Notes: a model not told the origin generated them from the sequence alone. DNA of 64,000 bases from Streptomyces parvulus (GCF_014648855.1 NZ_BMRX01000007.1:372001-436000), one strand, 5' to 3'; positions 15,472 to 28,708 are shown, counted from the first letter of the stretch. Made by a program: numbers and translations.

Positions 15472-17241
15472 GTGAGCGTCATACACGGTGAGGGACGGGC
15501 CAGACACCCGGCATCGGACGTCCGGGGTTCGATGATGGGCCTGGCCATGCTGGTCGGGGCCGGGACGGGGCTGGGCTCGATCGCCTTCCGGTGGTGCATC
15601 CAGACCTTCACCCGGCTCTTCTCGGGACACGACGACTACGCGGCGGCACCCGGGAGCAGCAATCCGCACGTCTCCTGGCTGGGCCCCTTCTTCGTGCTCG
15701 TGGTGCCGGTCGTCGGCGGACTGCTGTACGGGCCGCTGGTGAACCGGTTCGCCAAGGAGGCACGCGGTCACGGTGTCCCGGAGGTCGTGCTCGCGGTCGC
15801 GCAGCGCGGAGGGCGGATAAGTCCCAAGGTCGCCGTGGTCAAGACCCTCGCCTCGGCCCTGACCATCGGCTCGGGTGGGTCGGTGGGCCGCGAGGGACCG
15901 ATCGTGCAGATCGGCTCCGCGCTCGGGTCGACTCTGGGCCGCCTGACCAGACTGACCGAGGACCGGGTGAAGCTCTTGGTCGCCTGCGGCGCGGCGGGGG
16001 GCATCGCAGCGACCTTCAACGCCCCGCTGGCAGGCGTCATCTTCGCGATGGAGCTGATATTGGCCGCCTTCAGCATCGAGGCGTTCGGTGCCACCGTCCT
16101 CGCCAGCGTCGTGGCAAGCATCATCGGCCGCGCCGCCTTCGAGGACGTCGCCTTCCTCACCCTGCCGGCCTTTCATGTCCAGCACCTGATCCAGTACGCC
16201 CTCTTCGCCGTCCTGGGAGTCCTCGCGGGCGGGGTCGGGGTCGCCTTCACGCGCGTCCTGTACGCGATCGAGGACGCCTGCGACTGGGTCTGGCGCGGGC
16301 CGGAGTGGCTGCGTCCGGCGGTGGGCGGGCTGGCTCTCGGCATCGTGCTGCTCGCCTTGCCGGAGATGTACGGCGTCGGCTACCCGGTACTGGAAGGCGC
16401 CACCGAGGGCAAGTACGCGATCGGCTTCCTCCTGGTCCTGCTCGCAGGCAAGATGATCGCCACCAGTCTGACCATCGGCATCGGCGGATCGGGCGGAGTG
16501 TTCGCACCCAGCCTGTTCATCGGGGCGACGCTGGGCGCGGCCTTCGGTGCCGGCGCGCACACCCTGTTGCCCGGGTCCGCGGGCGCGGCCGGCGCGTACG
16601 CTCTGGTCGGCATGGGGGCCGTCTTCGCGGGCGCGTCCCGTGCCCCGATCACGGCCGTGGTGATCCTCTTCGAACTCACCGGCGAGTACTCGATCATCCT
16701 GTCCTTGATGCTGGCGATCGTCCTGGCCACCGTCATCAGCCGGATGTTGAGCAGGGACACCGTCTACACCCTCAAACTGCGCCGTCGCGGCATCGATTTG
16801 GAGGGCCCGGCGGCAGGCGCGGCCATCGGCGGCGAGGCGGTCGCCAGTGTCATGGAACCGCTGCCGACCCCGGTGGCCGACTCCCTGGAACTGGCTGAAG
16901 TCACTCTTCTCCTGAGCCGTTCCGAACACGGAGCTCTGCCGGTCCGCGATCCCGAGGGCGCTTACCTGGGCATCGTCACCGCGCGCGCCGTGACCGAAGC
17001 ACTGACGGAACAACCCGACGGCGCGCCTTCGACGACGGGCGATCTCGTGGAGATGCCTCACCGCGTAACCGCCGACCAGCAACTCGTACACGCGCTGCAG
17101 CCACTGTTGTCGGCCTCCGGCACGGGACTCCCGGTCCTGGACGCCGGAGGGGACGAACCGGTGGGCTGGCTGAGCCATCAAGGCGCCCTGAGATCACTGC
17201 ATCCGCCTCAGGACACCCCGACTGCCGCGCCTCCACGGTGA
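15472..17241 (+). CDS. ClC-family chloride channel/transporter with CBS domains
   Basis: A 589-residue membrane protein with about ten helices. The anion-selectivity motifs are clear: GSGGSVGREGP (about 132-143, including the external gating glutamate) and GIGGSGGVFAPSLFIG (about 335-350). GMGAVFAGASRAPIT and VILFELTGEYSIIL follow. The last 120 residues form a pair of CBS domains (VMEPLPTPVADSLELAEV, then EMPHRVTADQQLVHAL) that usually gate transport in response to nucleotides. ClC proteins exchange Cl- for protons and assist acid or osmotic stress survival. The GTG has GGAAGGGGAAG upstream. The gene starts 18 bp after a TTTGCAT palindrome and stands alone. Confidence 0.93.
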   Translation: MSVIHGEGRARHPASDVRGSMMGLAMLVGAGTGLGSIAFRWCIQTFTRLFSGHDDYAAAPGSSNPHVSWLGPFFVLVVPVVGGLLYGPLVNRFAKEARGHGVPEVVLAVAQRGGRISPKVAVVKTLASALTIGSGGSVGREGPIVQIGSALGSTLGRLTRLTEDRVKLLVACGAAGGIAATFNAPLAGVIFAMELILAAFSIEAFGATVLASVVASIIGRAAFEDVAFLTLPAFHVQHLIQYALFAVLGVLAGGVGVAFTRVLYAIEDACDWVWRGPEWLRPAVGGLALGIVLLALPEMYGVGYPVLEGATEGKYAIGFLLVLLAGKMIATSLTIGIGGSGGVFAPSLFIGATLGAAFGAGAHTLLPGSAGAAGAYALVGMGAVFAGASRAPITAVVILFELTGEYSIILSLMLAIVLATVISRMLSRDTVYTLKLRRRGIDLEGPAAGAAIGGEAVASVMEPLPTPVADSLELAEVTLLLSRSEHGALPVRDPEGAYLGIVTARAVTEALTEQPDGAPSTTGDLVEMPHRVTADQQLVHALQPLLSASGTGLPVLDAGGDEPVGWLSHQGALRSLHPPQDTPTAAPPR

Positions 17242-17392
17242 CAGAGGAGAGGTATTTCCGGGAATCGGCGCACGTTTCCGTGGTGACCGCGGCAGACCCG
17301 GCCCATGACCACGGCCCCTGCGGTCCGGACGGCTCATACTTGATATGCGGGGGTCGCCCCGCGGTGATCTGCAATGAGGGGACAGCAAGCCG

Positions 17393-17929
17393 GTGAGCAG
17401 CAGCGACGCCAAGGGGCTGAAGAAGGTCGATGTGCGGCTCAAGTGGGATCCGAGCGCCTGGGACCGGCCGCCTCACCACCTCGACATCATCGCCACGACC
17501 TACGCCGTGGACGCGCCGTACGGGCGGCCCGTCTACGTCGTCCAGTTCGACAAGCGATCGCCGGACGGGACCATCAACATGAGCCGGCACAGCCGGACCG
17601 GCCAGGGTTTCGGTTTCGTCGAGGAGATGACGTTCGAACTCGACCGCCTGGCAACCTCCTTCGTACGCGTAGTCGTCGGAGTGGCGATCCATCAGGACGA
17701 CGGACACAAAACCTTCGGCGATGTCTCCAACACCGGGGTGGTCGTCACGGAGGGATACGAGGAACTTCTGACGGACGACTTCCAGCAGGTCTCCGGGGCC
17801 ACTGCCGCCACGGTGGCGGAGTTCACCCGCAACGCCTCCGGGGCCTGGGAGTTCCACGAAGCGGTGCGAGGCTTCGACAGTGACCCTGTCCTCTTCACCC
17901 AAGAGATGGGCAGCCCACCACGGACCTGA
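17393..17929 (+). CDS. TerD-family protein
   Basis: A 178-residue soluble protein. The pattern VDVRLKWDP, HHLDIIATTYAVD, YVVQFDKRSPDGTINMSRHSRTGQGFGFVEEMTFELDRL follows the TerD beta-sandwich, which usually binds calcium in bacterial stress responses (tellurite, envelope damage). Several Asp/Asn calcium-ligand positions of classic TerD are replaced, so calcium binding is uncertain. The GTG start has GAGGGG about 11 bp upstream. It follows the ClC gene by 151 bp and may belong to the same stress-related island. Its specific role is unknown. Confidence 0.75.
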   Translation: MSSSDAKGLKKVDVRLKWDPSAWDRPPHHLDIIATTYAVDAPYGRPVYVVQFDKRSPDGTINMSRHSRTGQGFGFVEEMTFELDRLATSFVRVVVGVAIHQDDGHKTFGDVSNTGVVVTEGYEELLTDDFQQVSGATAATVAEFTRNASGAWEFHEAVRGFDSDPVLFTQEMGSPPRT

Positions 17930-18111
17930 CCGCGAGACGACGCAAGCGTCACCAGCACCCGATCGGTGACGACCAGCTCATGCTCCGGCCCGGCATGGCG
18001 GTCGCCGCTTGCTTGGTCTGCGTGCTTGTCATGGTGCCCTTCTGCGCACGGGTGGGATCGCGAACGTCCCGGGCCACGGATCGGTGACCCTGGCAGAGGC
18101 TGCGCCCGGGT

Positions 18112-18816
18112 TCACATCCTCTCCTTCCAGCCGATCCGTACGAGCCAGGCGTTGACCGGCCAGGCGGTGAAGAAGCCGAGAACCATGGACAACTGCATCA
18201 ACATCCAGTAAGCGGCACTGGTCTTCGGCAGGCCGGGCGAGAAGATGACCTCCTGGTAGAGCCACATGCCGAGGAAGAGGCCGATCTGAAAGGCGACGAT
18301 GGACAGGGTGTCGGCCTTCACGGCTGCCCAGACGCCCTTGAGCCGACCGATGTTGCGCATGGGAACGATGGTGAAGTATTGGAAAAGGATGCCCAGGATC
18401 CAAGCGAAAGCAAAGTCCAGGGCGAAGTCGGCGTAGAGGGCCTTGCCCGCGAGGGTGAGTGAGGCCGCGTACACGAGCCACTCGGCACCGATGTCTCCGA
18501 GAGTGCACCCGGCCCCGCAGTGGCTGACGGCCTTGGACTGCACGTCCCACTGGGGCAGCTTGTCGGAGTCGGGCATGCCCTGTTCCCGGACCACCGGCTT
18601 CGAGGTGCGCCGACCGCGCGTGAAGTAGAACCAGAGGGCGACCGGCCCCCAGTACAGGGCGGTGACCGGATACACCAGATTCATGATCCACATCTTCTGG
18701 CGGTGGCCACGGAGAACGATGTCGGCCAGGACGACGAGCGCACTGGCGAAGGCAACGGCGAGGCTGAACCAACCCAGCGCTTCGATCCAGTCAGCCGGCT
18801 GTACATGACGCTCCAT
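18112..18816 (-). CDS. DUF4396 membrane protein
   Basis: A 234-residue protein with about six membrane helices: WFSLAVAFASALVVLADIVL, MNLVYPVTALYWGPVALWFY, a central loop with SHCGAGCTLGDIGAEWLVY, then three further helices. The CGAGCTLGD loop (two cysteines, a possible metal or heme site) and NLVYPVTALYWGP are diagnostic for DUF4396, whose function is unknown. Some relatives are found beside copper and heavy-metal genes. The ATG is followed by ERHVQPADW. It is transcribed convergently to the TerD-like gene, with 182 bp between their ends that hold no convincing gene. Confidence 0.85.
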   Translation of the reverse strand: MERHVQPADWIEALGWFSLAVAFASALVVLADIVLRGHRQKMWIMNLVYPVTALYWGPVALWFYFTRGRRTSKPVVREQGMPDSDKLPQWDVQSKAVSHCGAGCTLGDIGAEWLVYAASLTLAGKALYADFALDFAFAWILGILFQYFTIVPMRNIGRLKGVWAAVKADTLSIVAFQIGLFLGMWLYQEVIFSPGLPKTSAAYWMLMQLSMVLGFFTAWPVNAWLVRIGWKERM

Positions 18817-19059
18817 CCGTTCACCCTGCCCGTTCGTCGAGTTTGCCCGTGTTCGGGTGGACAGGTACCCCGGAGTGTGCCGGTCAGCACAGAGACGCTC
18901 GTCCGTTCGCGTGGCCCGGATGTCCCATGTCGGAGCGGGTCCCTCTCAGAGGAACCCGCTCGTCGAAGTCGTCCGCCACCACCCGCTTGCGCGATACGCG
19001 GGCTCCGGCGCAGCCTCAACGCGCATGGGCCCCGCTCCGCAGAACAGGGAACGGTGTCG

Positions 19060-19566
19060 TCATTCCCAGCCGAGCGGGGACGGCACGGCGCCGGCATCCG
19101 GGGCGGGGGGCTCCGCGCCCGCCTCGTTGAAGGCGGCCAAGGCGTCGATCAGCGCCATCCGCTGCTCTGGTCTCAGACGTTCGACGATGGCGGCGATCTC
19201 CGTGCGCCGCCGGGCGGTGACCTCCTCGACCGTACGGCGCCCCTCCGGCGTCAGCCGCAGCAGAGTCTCGCGCCGGTTGTCGGGATTGACCTGGCGGTCC
19301 GCCAGTCCGGTGGCGATGAGCCGGTCCACCATACGCATGGCCGTCGAAGGGGCTACGCGGAGGAGATCCGCGAGAGCGACGAGCTTGGTGACTCCACGGG
19401 TGGAGAGAACGACCAGCATCCGGAACTGCGGCAGCGTGACCCGGTCCTCGACCGCGGACAGGGACCGGGCAGAGACCGCCACCAGCAGTCGGGAAGCGGT
19501 AAGCACCTCCCGCGTGACGACATCGACGTCCTCCATGGCCCCCTCGCGGGACTCGCGCTCCACCAT
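19060..19566 (-). CDS. MarR-family transcriptional regulator
   Basis: A 168-residue winged-helix regulator: LPQFRMLVVLSTRGVTKLVALADLLRVAPSTAMRMVDRLIATGLADRQVNPDNRRETLLRLTPEG in shape, with the conserved wing R/N-PDNRRE (about residues 95-105). Flanking helices serve dimerisation. The ATG is preceded by GAAAGGAT. Its promoter holds a TTTTGCACAGTCTA element closely matching the one before the SpoIIE phosphatase 4.5 kb away, suggesting a small local regulon including itself. It is divergent from the deazaflavin-dependent oxidoreductase. The ligand is unknown; MarR proteins often sense phenolic or oxidising compounds. Confidence 0.9.
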   Translation of the reverse strand: MVERESREGAMEDVDVVTREVLTASRLLVAVSARSLSAVEDRVTLPQFRMLVVLSTRGVTKLVALADLLRVAPSTAMRMVDRLIATGLADRQVNPDNRRETLLRLTPEGRRTVEEVTARRRTEIAAIVERLRPEQRMALIDALAAFNEAGAEPPAPDAGAVPSPLGWE

Positions 19567-19593
19567 GGATCCTTTCTACCTAGATTTCTTTAT

Positions 19594-19607
19594 TAGACTG
19601 TGCAAAA
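19594..19607. promoter_or_regulatory. Shared TAGACTGTGCAAAA element, copy 3 (marR promoter)
   Basis: TAGACTGTGCAAAA differs at one position from copy 1 (TAGACTATGCAAAA). It lies 28 bp before the marR start and 85 bp before the divergent oxidoreductase. The surrounding stretch is distinctly AT-rich for this genome, as expected for a promoter. Confidence 0.6.
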
Positions 19608-19691
19608 TTTTACCTACCGAACGGATCGTCCCTGGGTCTTCCGCCCCGTTGTGGCGGGGAGTGGACACCGCCCACCCTCTGGAAGGCGAGC

Positions 19692-20210
19692 ATGACACCT
19701 GACGAAGCGGACCCCGCCAGAGCACGCGTTCCCACCGGCTGGCGTCGGACGGCAGCTCGCGCGCCCATCCTCCTGTTCCGGGCCGGCCTGGGGCCGCTGC
19801 TCGGCAGACGGCTACTGCTGTTGCACCATGTGGGCCGGGTCAGCGGAAGCGATCGCCGGGTGGTCCTCGAAGTCGTGGCGTACGAGGCGCCATACCGCTG
19901 CTGGACGATCGCCTCCGGCTTCGGACCACGCTCCGACTGGTACCGAAACCTGCGTGCCCAGCCGAAGACGGTTGTGCAGTTCGGCAACCGCCACCACGCC
20001 GTCACCGCCCGTTTCCTCACCTCCGACGACGGCGCCGACGTCATGACGGACTACGGCCGACGGCACCCCCGCACCGCCCGTCGCCTATGCGCCTACCTGG
20101 GACTTCCCGCCGACGGCACCGAGAGCGCCCTACGCGAAGCCGGGCGCAGGATCCCCTTCGTGCGCCTCGAGACAGACGCCTCTCCGCCGGACGCGCCGCG
20201 CCGCCCTTGA
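19692..20210 (+). CDS. Nitroreductase-family deazaflavin (F420)-dependent oxidoreductase
   Basis: A 172-residue member of the Ddn/FDOR-B family. It shows GRRLLLLHHVGRVSGSDRRVVLEVVAY, WTIASGFGPRSDWYRNLRAQP and VVQFGNRHHAVTARFL, the split-beta-barrel segments that bind F420 or FMN. Relatives reduce quinones, lipids or nitro compounds with F420H2. It is full length and lies divergently to marR, which suggests control by that regulator. The substrate cannot be inferred. Confidence 0.85.
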   Translation: MTPDEADPARARVPTGWRRTAARAPILLFRAGLGPLLGRRLLLLHHVGRVSGSDRRVVLEVVAYEAPYRCWTIASGFGPRSDWYRNLRAQPKTVVQFGNRHHAVTARFLTSDDGADVMTDYGRRHPRTARRLCAYLGLPADGTESALREAGRRIPFVRLETDASPPDAPRRP

Positions 20211-20238
20211 GACACCGACACGACGAAATGAGCGACAA

Positions 20239-20634
20239 GTGCCGAAGCCAACCGCTGATTCGGTGTGGAGACAATTCCTGACGGACAGCGAGCAGGCCAT
20301 CGCCCGGTCCGCACCGCGAGAGCCATCAGCCCGGGAACGCACTGGGCATCCGGCGGGGAACAGCCATGTCGGCGACGCCTGGTACTGCGACGACCCAGTG
20401 GCCGAACCCCCATGGCGCCACCTTGACACCCGAGGGCGAATACATCGCCTCGGGCGCATCCTGGCGGGCGCGGCCGCGCTCGCCGTTCTCCTGGGGCTCT
20501 TCTCCTGCCTCCCCAAAGAGCCCGCGGGTCTGCCCACAGGTCCCGAGAGCACCTCGCCGCCCCAGACATCCAGTGCCGTAGTCGAGTCACCGGCCCCGGC
20601 GGCGCCGGCCTTGGAGTCGACGGATGCCGCATAG
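20239..20634 (+). CDS. Single-pass membrane protein, unknown function
   Basis: A 131-residue protein with a conserved hydrophilic N-terminus (TADSVWRQFLTDSEQAIARSAPREPSARERTG in shape). A Trp-rich centre precedes one membrane helix (about 78-96, ILAGAAALAVLLGLFSCL) and a Pro/Ser-rich extracytoplasmic tail. Similar proteins are widespread in Streptomyces as unnamed membrane proteins; I do not know a function. It starts with GTG 28 bp after the preceding stop with a weak ribosome binding site, so co-transcription with the oxidoreductase is possible. Confidence 0.7.
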   Translation: MPKPTADSVWRQFLTDSEQAIARSAPREPSARERTGHPAGNSHVGDAWYCDDPVAEPPWRHLDTRGRIHRLGRILAGAAALAVLLGLFSCLPKEPAGLPTGPESTSPPQTSSAVVESPAPAAPALESTDAA

Positions 20635-20853
20635 AACGGCGTGCGTGGCCGATCCAGTCCGCCCACCGCAAGGGGTTCGCCAAGGCCCTCGGCAGTGATA
20701 GCGACCTGGGGCGCGGGAAGAGTGCCCCCTTGTGTGAGTCGGGTCGCGGATGGCTGGCAGTCACGGCACAGCGACCCAACTCCGGTCGCGGGTGGTGGCA
20801 GTCCGGCAGGGATCTCCATTGCGATCGATGTCCCGACCAGGGACACTCGCGCG

Positions 20854-21228
20854 ATGAGCCGCAGCGCATCGCCCGAACCGGTCGAGCGAGGGTGGGACGA
20901 GCCCTGGTATCGGGTGCGTATGGAGGGGTTCGAAGCGTCGTTCCTGCCCAGTGACGGCGAGGCCCTGGACGAGGTCTGCAACGTCGATGTCTTGGTGACT
21001 CTGAAGGATGGATCTCGTTGGACCGCGACCGTGTTCACCGTCGCGGAAGTCGAGCGCCTGTTGAAACTCTGGGCAGGGACCGACGAGGCGCTTGGCGGCC
21101 GGTACTTCTGGGTCTCGGACGGCCTGATCGTCAGGGAACCGGGCATCGACAGCATCACCGACGTGATCGCCGGACTGATCGAGAACGGCGAGTTCTCCGA
21201 GACCTTTCAGCCGGTGATCGACGACTGA
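20854..21228 (+). CDS. Conserved hypothetical soluble protein
   Basis: A 124-residue acidic protein (RMEGFEASFLPSDGEALDEV, VLVTLKDGSRWTATVFTVAEVERLL, SDGLIVREPGIDSITDVIAGL). It has no signal peptide or membrane segment and reads as a small alpha/beta domain. Its N-terminus resembles immunity-like proteins of the SUKH/Imm type in general style, but I cannot assign a family. The ATG is chosen because upstream in-frame sequence is repetitive; the ribosome binding site is weak. The 219 bp before it carry two imperfect 20-bp direct repeats (20741-20762 and 20783-20802) and no convincing gene. Confidence 0.6.
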   Translation: MSRSASPEPVERGWDEPWYRVRMEGFEASFLPSDGEALDEVCNVDVLVTLKDGSRWTATVFTVAEVERLLKLWAGTDEALGGRYFWVSDGLIVREPGIDSITDVIAGLIENGEFSETFQPVIDD

Positions 21229-21400
21229 CCGAGATTCGTTGACAGACCTGATCAGGAACATACCCGCATGGGCCAGCACTCCTTGTGGCCCGAGTTCGCC
21301 GCCTCCGTACGACGTGCCGCGAGAGCAGTCCCCGAGCACGTCAGCACGACAACGTCCGTCACGCACCGTGCCGACGCCGGGGGACTCAACTCGCGTCCGC

Positions 21401-25822
<4,422 letters not shown>

Positions 25823-25904
25823 GGCGCATCGTCCCCGTGACGTGAGGCTCGTTGTGCTGCTGGACGAGGCCCCCCTATCGCATAAGAAGGGCGGCGGGGC
25901 CCGT

Positions 25905-25958
25905 CGTATTCCCGGTACCGCCGAGGCCCGCCGTATTCCCGGTACGGGTCAGGCCCGC
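25905..25958. repeat. Two tandem 27-bp repeats at the MFS gene stop
   Basis: Two head-to-tail copies of a 27-bp unit beginning CGTATTCCCGGTAC, the second copy with a few changes. The second copy ends 10 bp inside the MFS transporter coding region. A duplication at the 3' end may have shifted the stop codon position. Confidence 0.7.
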
Positions 25959-27214
25959 CCCGCCCGCCGGATCGGGGTGAGCAGGGCCGTGCCGGCGATG
26001 AGGACGCAGCAGGCGCCCGCCGTGAGGGCGACCGGGGTGGTGCCGTGGTGCTCCGCCGCCCAGGTGAGGACGGCCGCGCCGATGGGGGCCACCGAGTACT
26101 GGAGGGTCCAGAAGGCGGAGGTGACCCGGCCGAGCAGGTGCTCCGGGGTCACCTCCTGGCGCAGGGACATCGAGCAGGTGCCCGCCATGCCGACGCAGGC
26201 GAGGAACGCGGCGCTCAGGAGGGCGACGGCGGGCACCTCGCTCACCCGGCCGAGGCCGGCGAAGGCCAGGCCGCACACCGCGACCGCTCCGGTCCAGGTC
26301 GGGCCGAAGCCGAGCAGGCGCCGGGCGCGGGCCACCAGCAGGGCGCCCGTGATGGTGCCGAGCGCACCGACCGCCATGACGGTGCCGACGGTGCCGTCGT
26401 CGCGGCCCAGGTCGTGCTTGAGGTGGTAGATGACCAGGTCGTTCAGGCCGAGGGTGAGGAAGCTGAAGCCGCACAGCAGCACGGTGAGCGAGCGCAGCAC
26501 GGGGTGCCCGTACAGGAACACGACCCCGGTGCGCAGGTCCTGCCACAGTCCCGGCCGCTTCCCCGAGGCGGGGGCGTCGTCGGCGGGGCGGGAGCGGAAG
26601 CGGACGAGGGCGACGCAGGCGGCCGAGACGCCGAAGCTGGCCGCGTCGACGCCGATGGCGGTGGCCGGGCCCGACCAGGCGGCCACCACTCCGGCGCACA
26701 GCGGTCCCAGTACGCCGGCCGCGGCGGCGGTGGCGTTGAGGCGCCCGTTGGCCTCGGTGAGCTGCTCCGTGCCGACCAGGGAGCGCACGACGGTGACGTA
26801 GCCGACGGCGAACAGCATGCCCACGGCCTCGCACAGCGGCAGGACGACGTAGAGCAGCCAGATCTGCGGGCCGAACAGCCAGACCACCGGGACCAGTCCG
26901 TACACGGCCATGCGCGCCAGGTCGCAGCCGATGAGCAGCTTGCGGCGGTCGACGCGGTCGACCACGGCACCGGCGAACACGGCAGCGAGGACCGCGGCGG
27001 CGCCGCCCACGGCGGTGAGCAGGCCCATCCGGGCGATCGAGCCGGTGGCCTCGAGGACCAGCAGGGGCAACGCGATCAGGGCGAAGGAGTCGCCGAGCAC
27101 GGAGAGGGTCTGCGCGGCCCAGAAGACGCCGAAGTCCCGTTGCCGCCACAGGGGCCGGGGGTCCTCGGGGGCGCGTCCGGCGGCCCGCCCGGCGTCGTGT
27201 GCCTCCTGGGTCAT
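25949..27214 (-). CDS. MFS transporter (MFS_3/enterobactin-exporter-like)
   Basis: A 421-residue major facilitator with twelve helices. The start LWRQRDFGVFWAAQTLSVLGDSFALIALPLLVLEATGS is typical of the drug/siderophore exporter subgroup, followed by the cytoplasmic loop motif GAVVDRVDRRKLLIGCDLARM. A second half begins near HPVLRSLTVLLCGFSFLTLGL. Such proteins usually export antibiotics or siderophores by proton antiport. It is divergent from a TetR regulator 170 bp away, the classic arrangement for drug-inducible efflux. The substrate is unknown. Confidence 0.9.
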   Translation of the reverse strand: MTQEAHDAGRAAGRAPEDPRPLWRQRDFGVFWAAQTLSVLGDSFALIALPLLVLEATGSIARMGLLTAVGGAAAVLAAVFAGAVVDRVDRRKLLIGCDLARMAVYGLVPVVWLFGPQIWLLYVVLPLCEAVGMLFAVGYVTVVRSLVGTEQLTEANGRLNATAAAAGVLGPLCAGVVAAWSGPATAIGVDAASFGVSAACVALVRFRSRPADDAPASGKRPGLWQDLRTGVVFLYGHPVLRSLTVLLCGFSFLTLGLNDLVIYHLKHDLGRDDGTVGTVMAVGALGTITGALLVARARRLLGFGPTWTGAVAVCGLAFAGLGRVSEVPAVALLSAAFLACVGMAGTCSMSLRQEVTPEHLLGRVTSAFWTLQYSVAPIGAAVLTWAAEHHGTTPVALTAGACCVLIAGTALLTPIRRAGRA

Positions 27215-27383
27215 CCCGGGGTCGCCGTCGGCTGTCGCATACCGGTCGTCTCCCCCTGCTCGCCCTCCGCGGTCGGCGACACCCTACGGACCGGGAGGCG
27301 TCCGGCGCAGCCTGGTTTACGGGCGCTGGCCTAGCATGTGCCCCGGGATCTTCAGGAGTCCCGGAGAGTCAGGAAGGTGGCGC

Positions 27384-27956
27384 ATGCCCCGAGCGGGCCT
27401 CACGACGGACCGTGTGGTCGCGGCCGCGGCCGAACTCGCCGACGCGAGCGGCTTCGAGAGCGTCACCGTGTCCGCCCTCGCCCGGCACTTCGGCGTGCGC
27501 GACGCGAGCCTGTACACGCACGTAAGGAACCTCCAGGACCTGCGCGTGCGGATGGCGTTGCTGGCGGGCGGCGAGCTGATCGACGAGATCGCGGCGGCGG
27601 TGGCGGGCCGGGCCGGGAAGGACGCGCTGGCCGCGTTCGCGGGCGCCTACCGCGCCTACGCCCTGCGGCATCCCGGCCGTTACGCCGCGACGCAGATCCG
27701 GATGGACCAGTCCCTCGTCGCCGACTCCCCCGCCCTGCGCCGCACCGCCGAGATCACCCACGGCATGCTCCGCGCCTACGGCCTCACCGAGCCCGACCTC
27801 ACCGACGCCGTACGCCTGCTGCGCGCCACCTTCCACGGCTTCTGCGCCCTGGAGGCCACCGGCGGCTTCGGCGCCCCACGCGCGGTCCAGGCGTCCTGGG
27901 ACCGGGCGGTGGACGCACTGCACGTCGCGCTGGAGAACTGGCCGCGCGCGGACTAG
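27384..27956 (+). CDS. TetR-family regulator with WHG (TetR_C_33) ligand domain
   Basis: A 190-residue repressor. The HTH is LADASGFESVTVSALARHFGVRDASLYTHVRNLQDLRVRMAL (about 18-60). The C-terminal half includes YRAYALRHPGRYAATQIRM and LLRATFHGFCALEATGGFG, the WHG/TetR_C_33 pattern. The ATG has AGGAAGGTGG close upstream. It lies opposite the MFS transporter, its likely target. The stop overlaps the end of the convergent lyase gene by 4 bp. Confidence 0.9.
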   Translation: MPRAGLTTDRVVAAAAELADASGFESVTVSALARHFGVRDASLYTHVRNLQDLRVRMALLAGGELIDEIAAAVAGRAGKDALAAFAGAYRAYALRHPGRYAATQIRMDQSLVADSPALRRTAEITHGMLRAYGLTEPDLTDAVRLLRATFHGFCALEATGGFGAPRAVQASWDRAVDALHVALENWPRAD

Positions 27957-28708
27957 GCACCCCTCAGCGCCGCCACGTCCGCGTACGCCGGTGCGGTGCC
28001 CCGCGGTGGGTGGCCCGCGGTGATGTCGGCCGCCGTCTCCAGGGCGGCGCCCAGAGCCCTGCGGTACAGCAGCGAACCGAGGCTCACGCGGGCCACGCCG
28101 AGGTCGGCGAGGTGGGCGAGGGCGGGGCCGGCGGGCGAGAGGAGGACGTTGAGCGGGATGTCGAAGCGCGCGGCCAGCTCCGCGATGCGGGCGGGGTCGG
28201 TGAGGCCGGGGACGAAGACTCCGTCGGCGCCCGCCTCGCGGTAGGCGTCCAGGCGCCGCACGGTCTCCCCGGGGTCGCCGTCCCCCGACCAGTACATGTC
28301 CGTACGGGCGTTGACGAACAGACCGGGCGCCGCGCGCTTGACCGCGGCGATCTTCGCGGCGTGCCGGCCGGGAGGGCCCAGCGCGTCCTCCAGGTTGACG
28401 CCGACCGCGCCCACCGCCGCCAGTTGCCGCGCGAACTCCCCGACCTCGTCGGGGTCGTCGGCGAAACCGCTCTCCGCGTCCACCGTCAGCAGGAACGGCC
28501 CCGAGCCCAGGGTGAGGGCCAGCCGCAGGGTCTCGTCGCGCGTCGCCGACGCCCCGTCGGGCAGGCCGTTCGCCGCCGCGACGCCGAGGCTGGTGGTGCC
28601 GACGGCCGGGAAACCCTGCCCGGCGAGGGCGAACGCGGAGGCGTGGTCCCAGGCGCAGGGCAGCAGGAGGGGCGTGCCGGGGCGGTGCAGGGCGGCGAAC
28701 GCGGTCAC
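27953..28708 (-). CDS. Isocitrate lyase / phosphoenolpyruvate mutase family protein
   Basis: A 251-residue TIM-barrel protein. It shows LLPCAWDHASAFALAGQGFPAVGTTSLGVAAANGLPDG, FLLTVDAESGF (metal ligands), GVNLEDA, and NARTDMYW. GADGVFVPGL follows, all typical of the ICL/PEPM superfamily. The catalytic KKCGH loop of true isocitrate lyases is absent, so the reaction is more likely C-C or P-C bond lysis on another oxoacid, such as 2-methylisocitrate-like or oxaloacetate-like compounds. The start overlaps the end of the DinB-like gene by 4 bp, indicating a coupled two-gene operon. Confidence 0.85.
   Translation of the reverse strand: MTAFAALHRPGTPLLLPCAWDHASAFALAGQGFPAVGTTSLGVAAANGLPDGASATRDETLRLALTLGSGPFLLTVDAESGFADDPDEVGEFARQLAAVGAVGVNLEDALGPPGRHAAKIAAVKRAAPGLFVNARTDMYWSGDGDPGETVRRLDAYREAGADGVFVPGLTDPARIAELAARFDIPLNVLLSPAGPALAHLADLGVARVSLGSLLYRRALGAALETAADITAGHPPRGTAPAYADVAALRGA

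Noticed and set aside
17980..18087. 35-residue hydrophobic ORF on the plus strand between TerD-like and DUF4396 genes
   Set aside because: No ribosome binding site and no recognisable homology; more likely chance.
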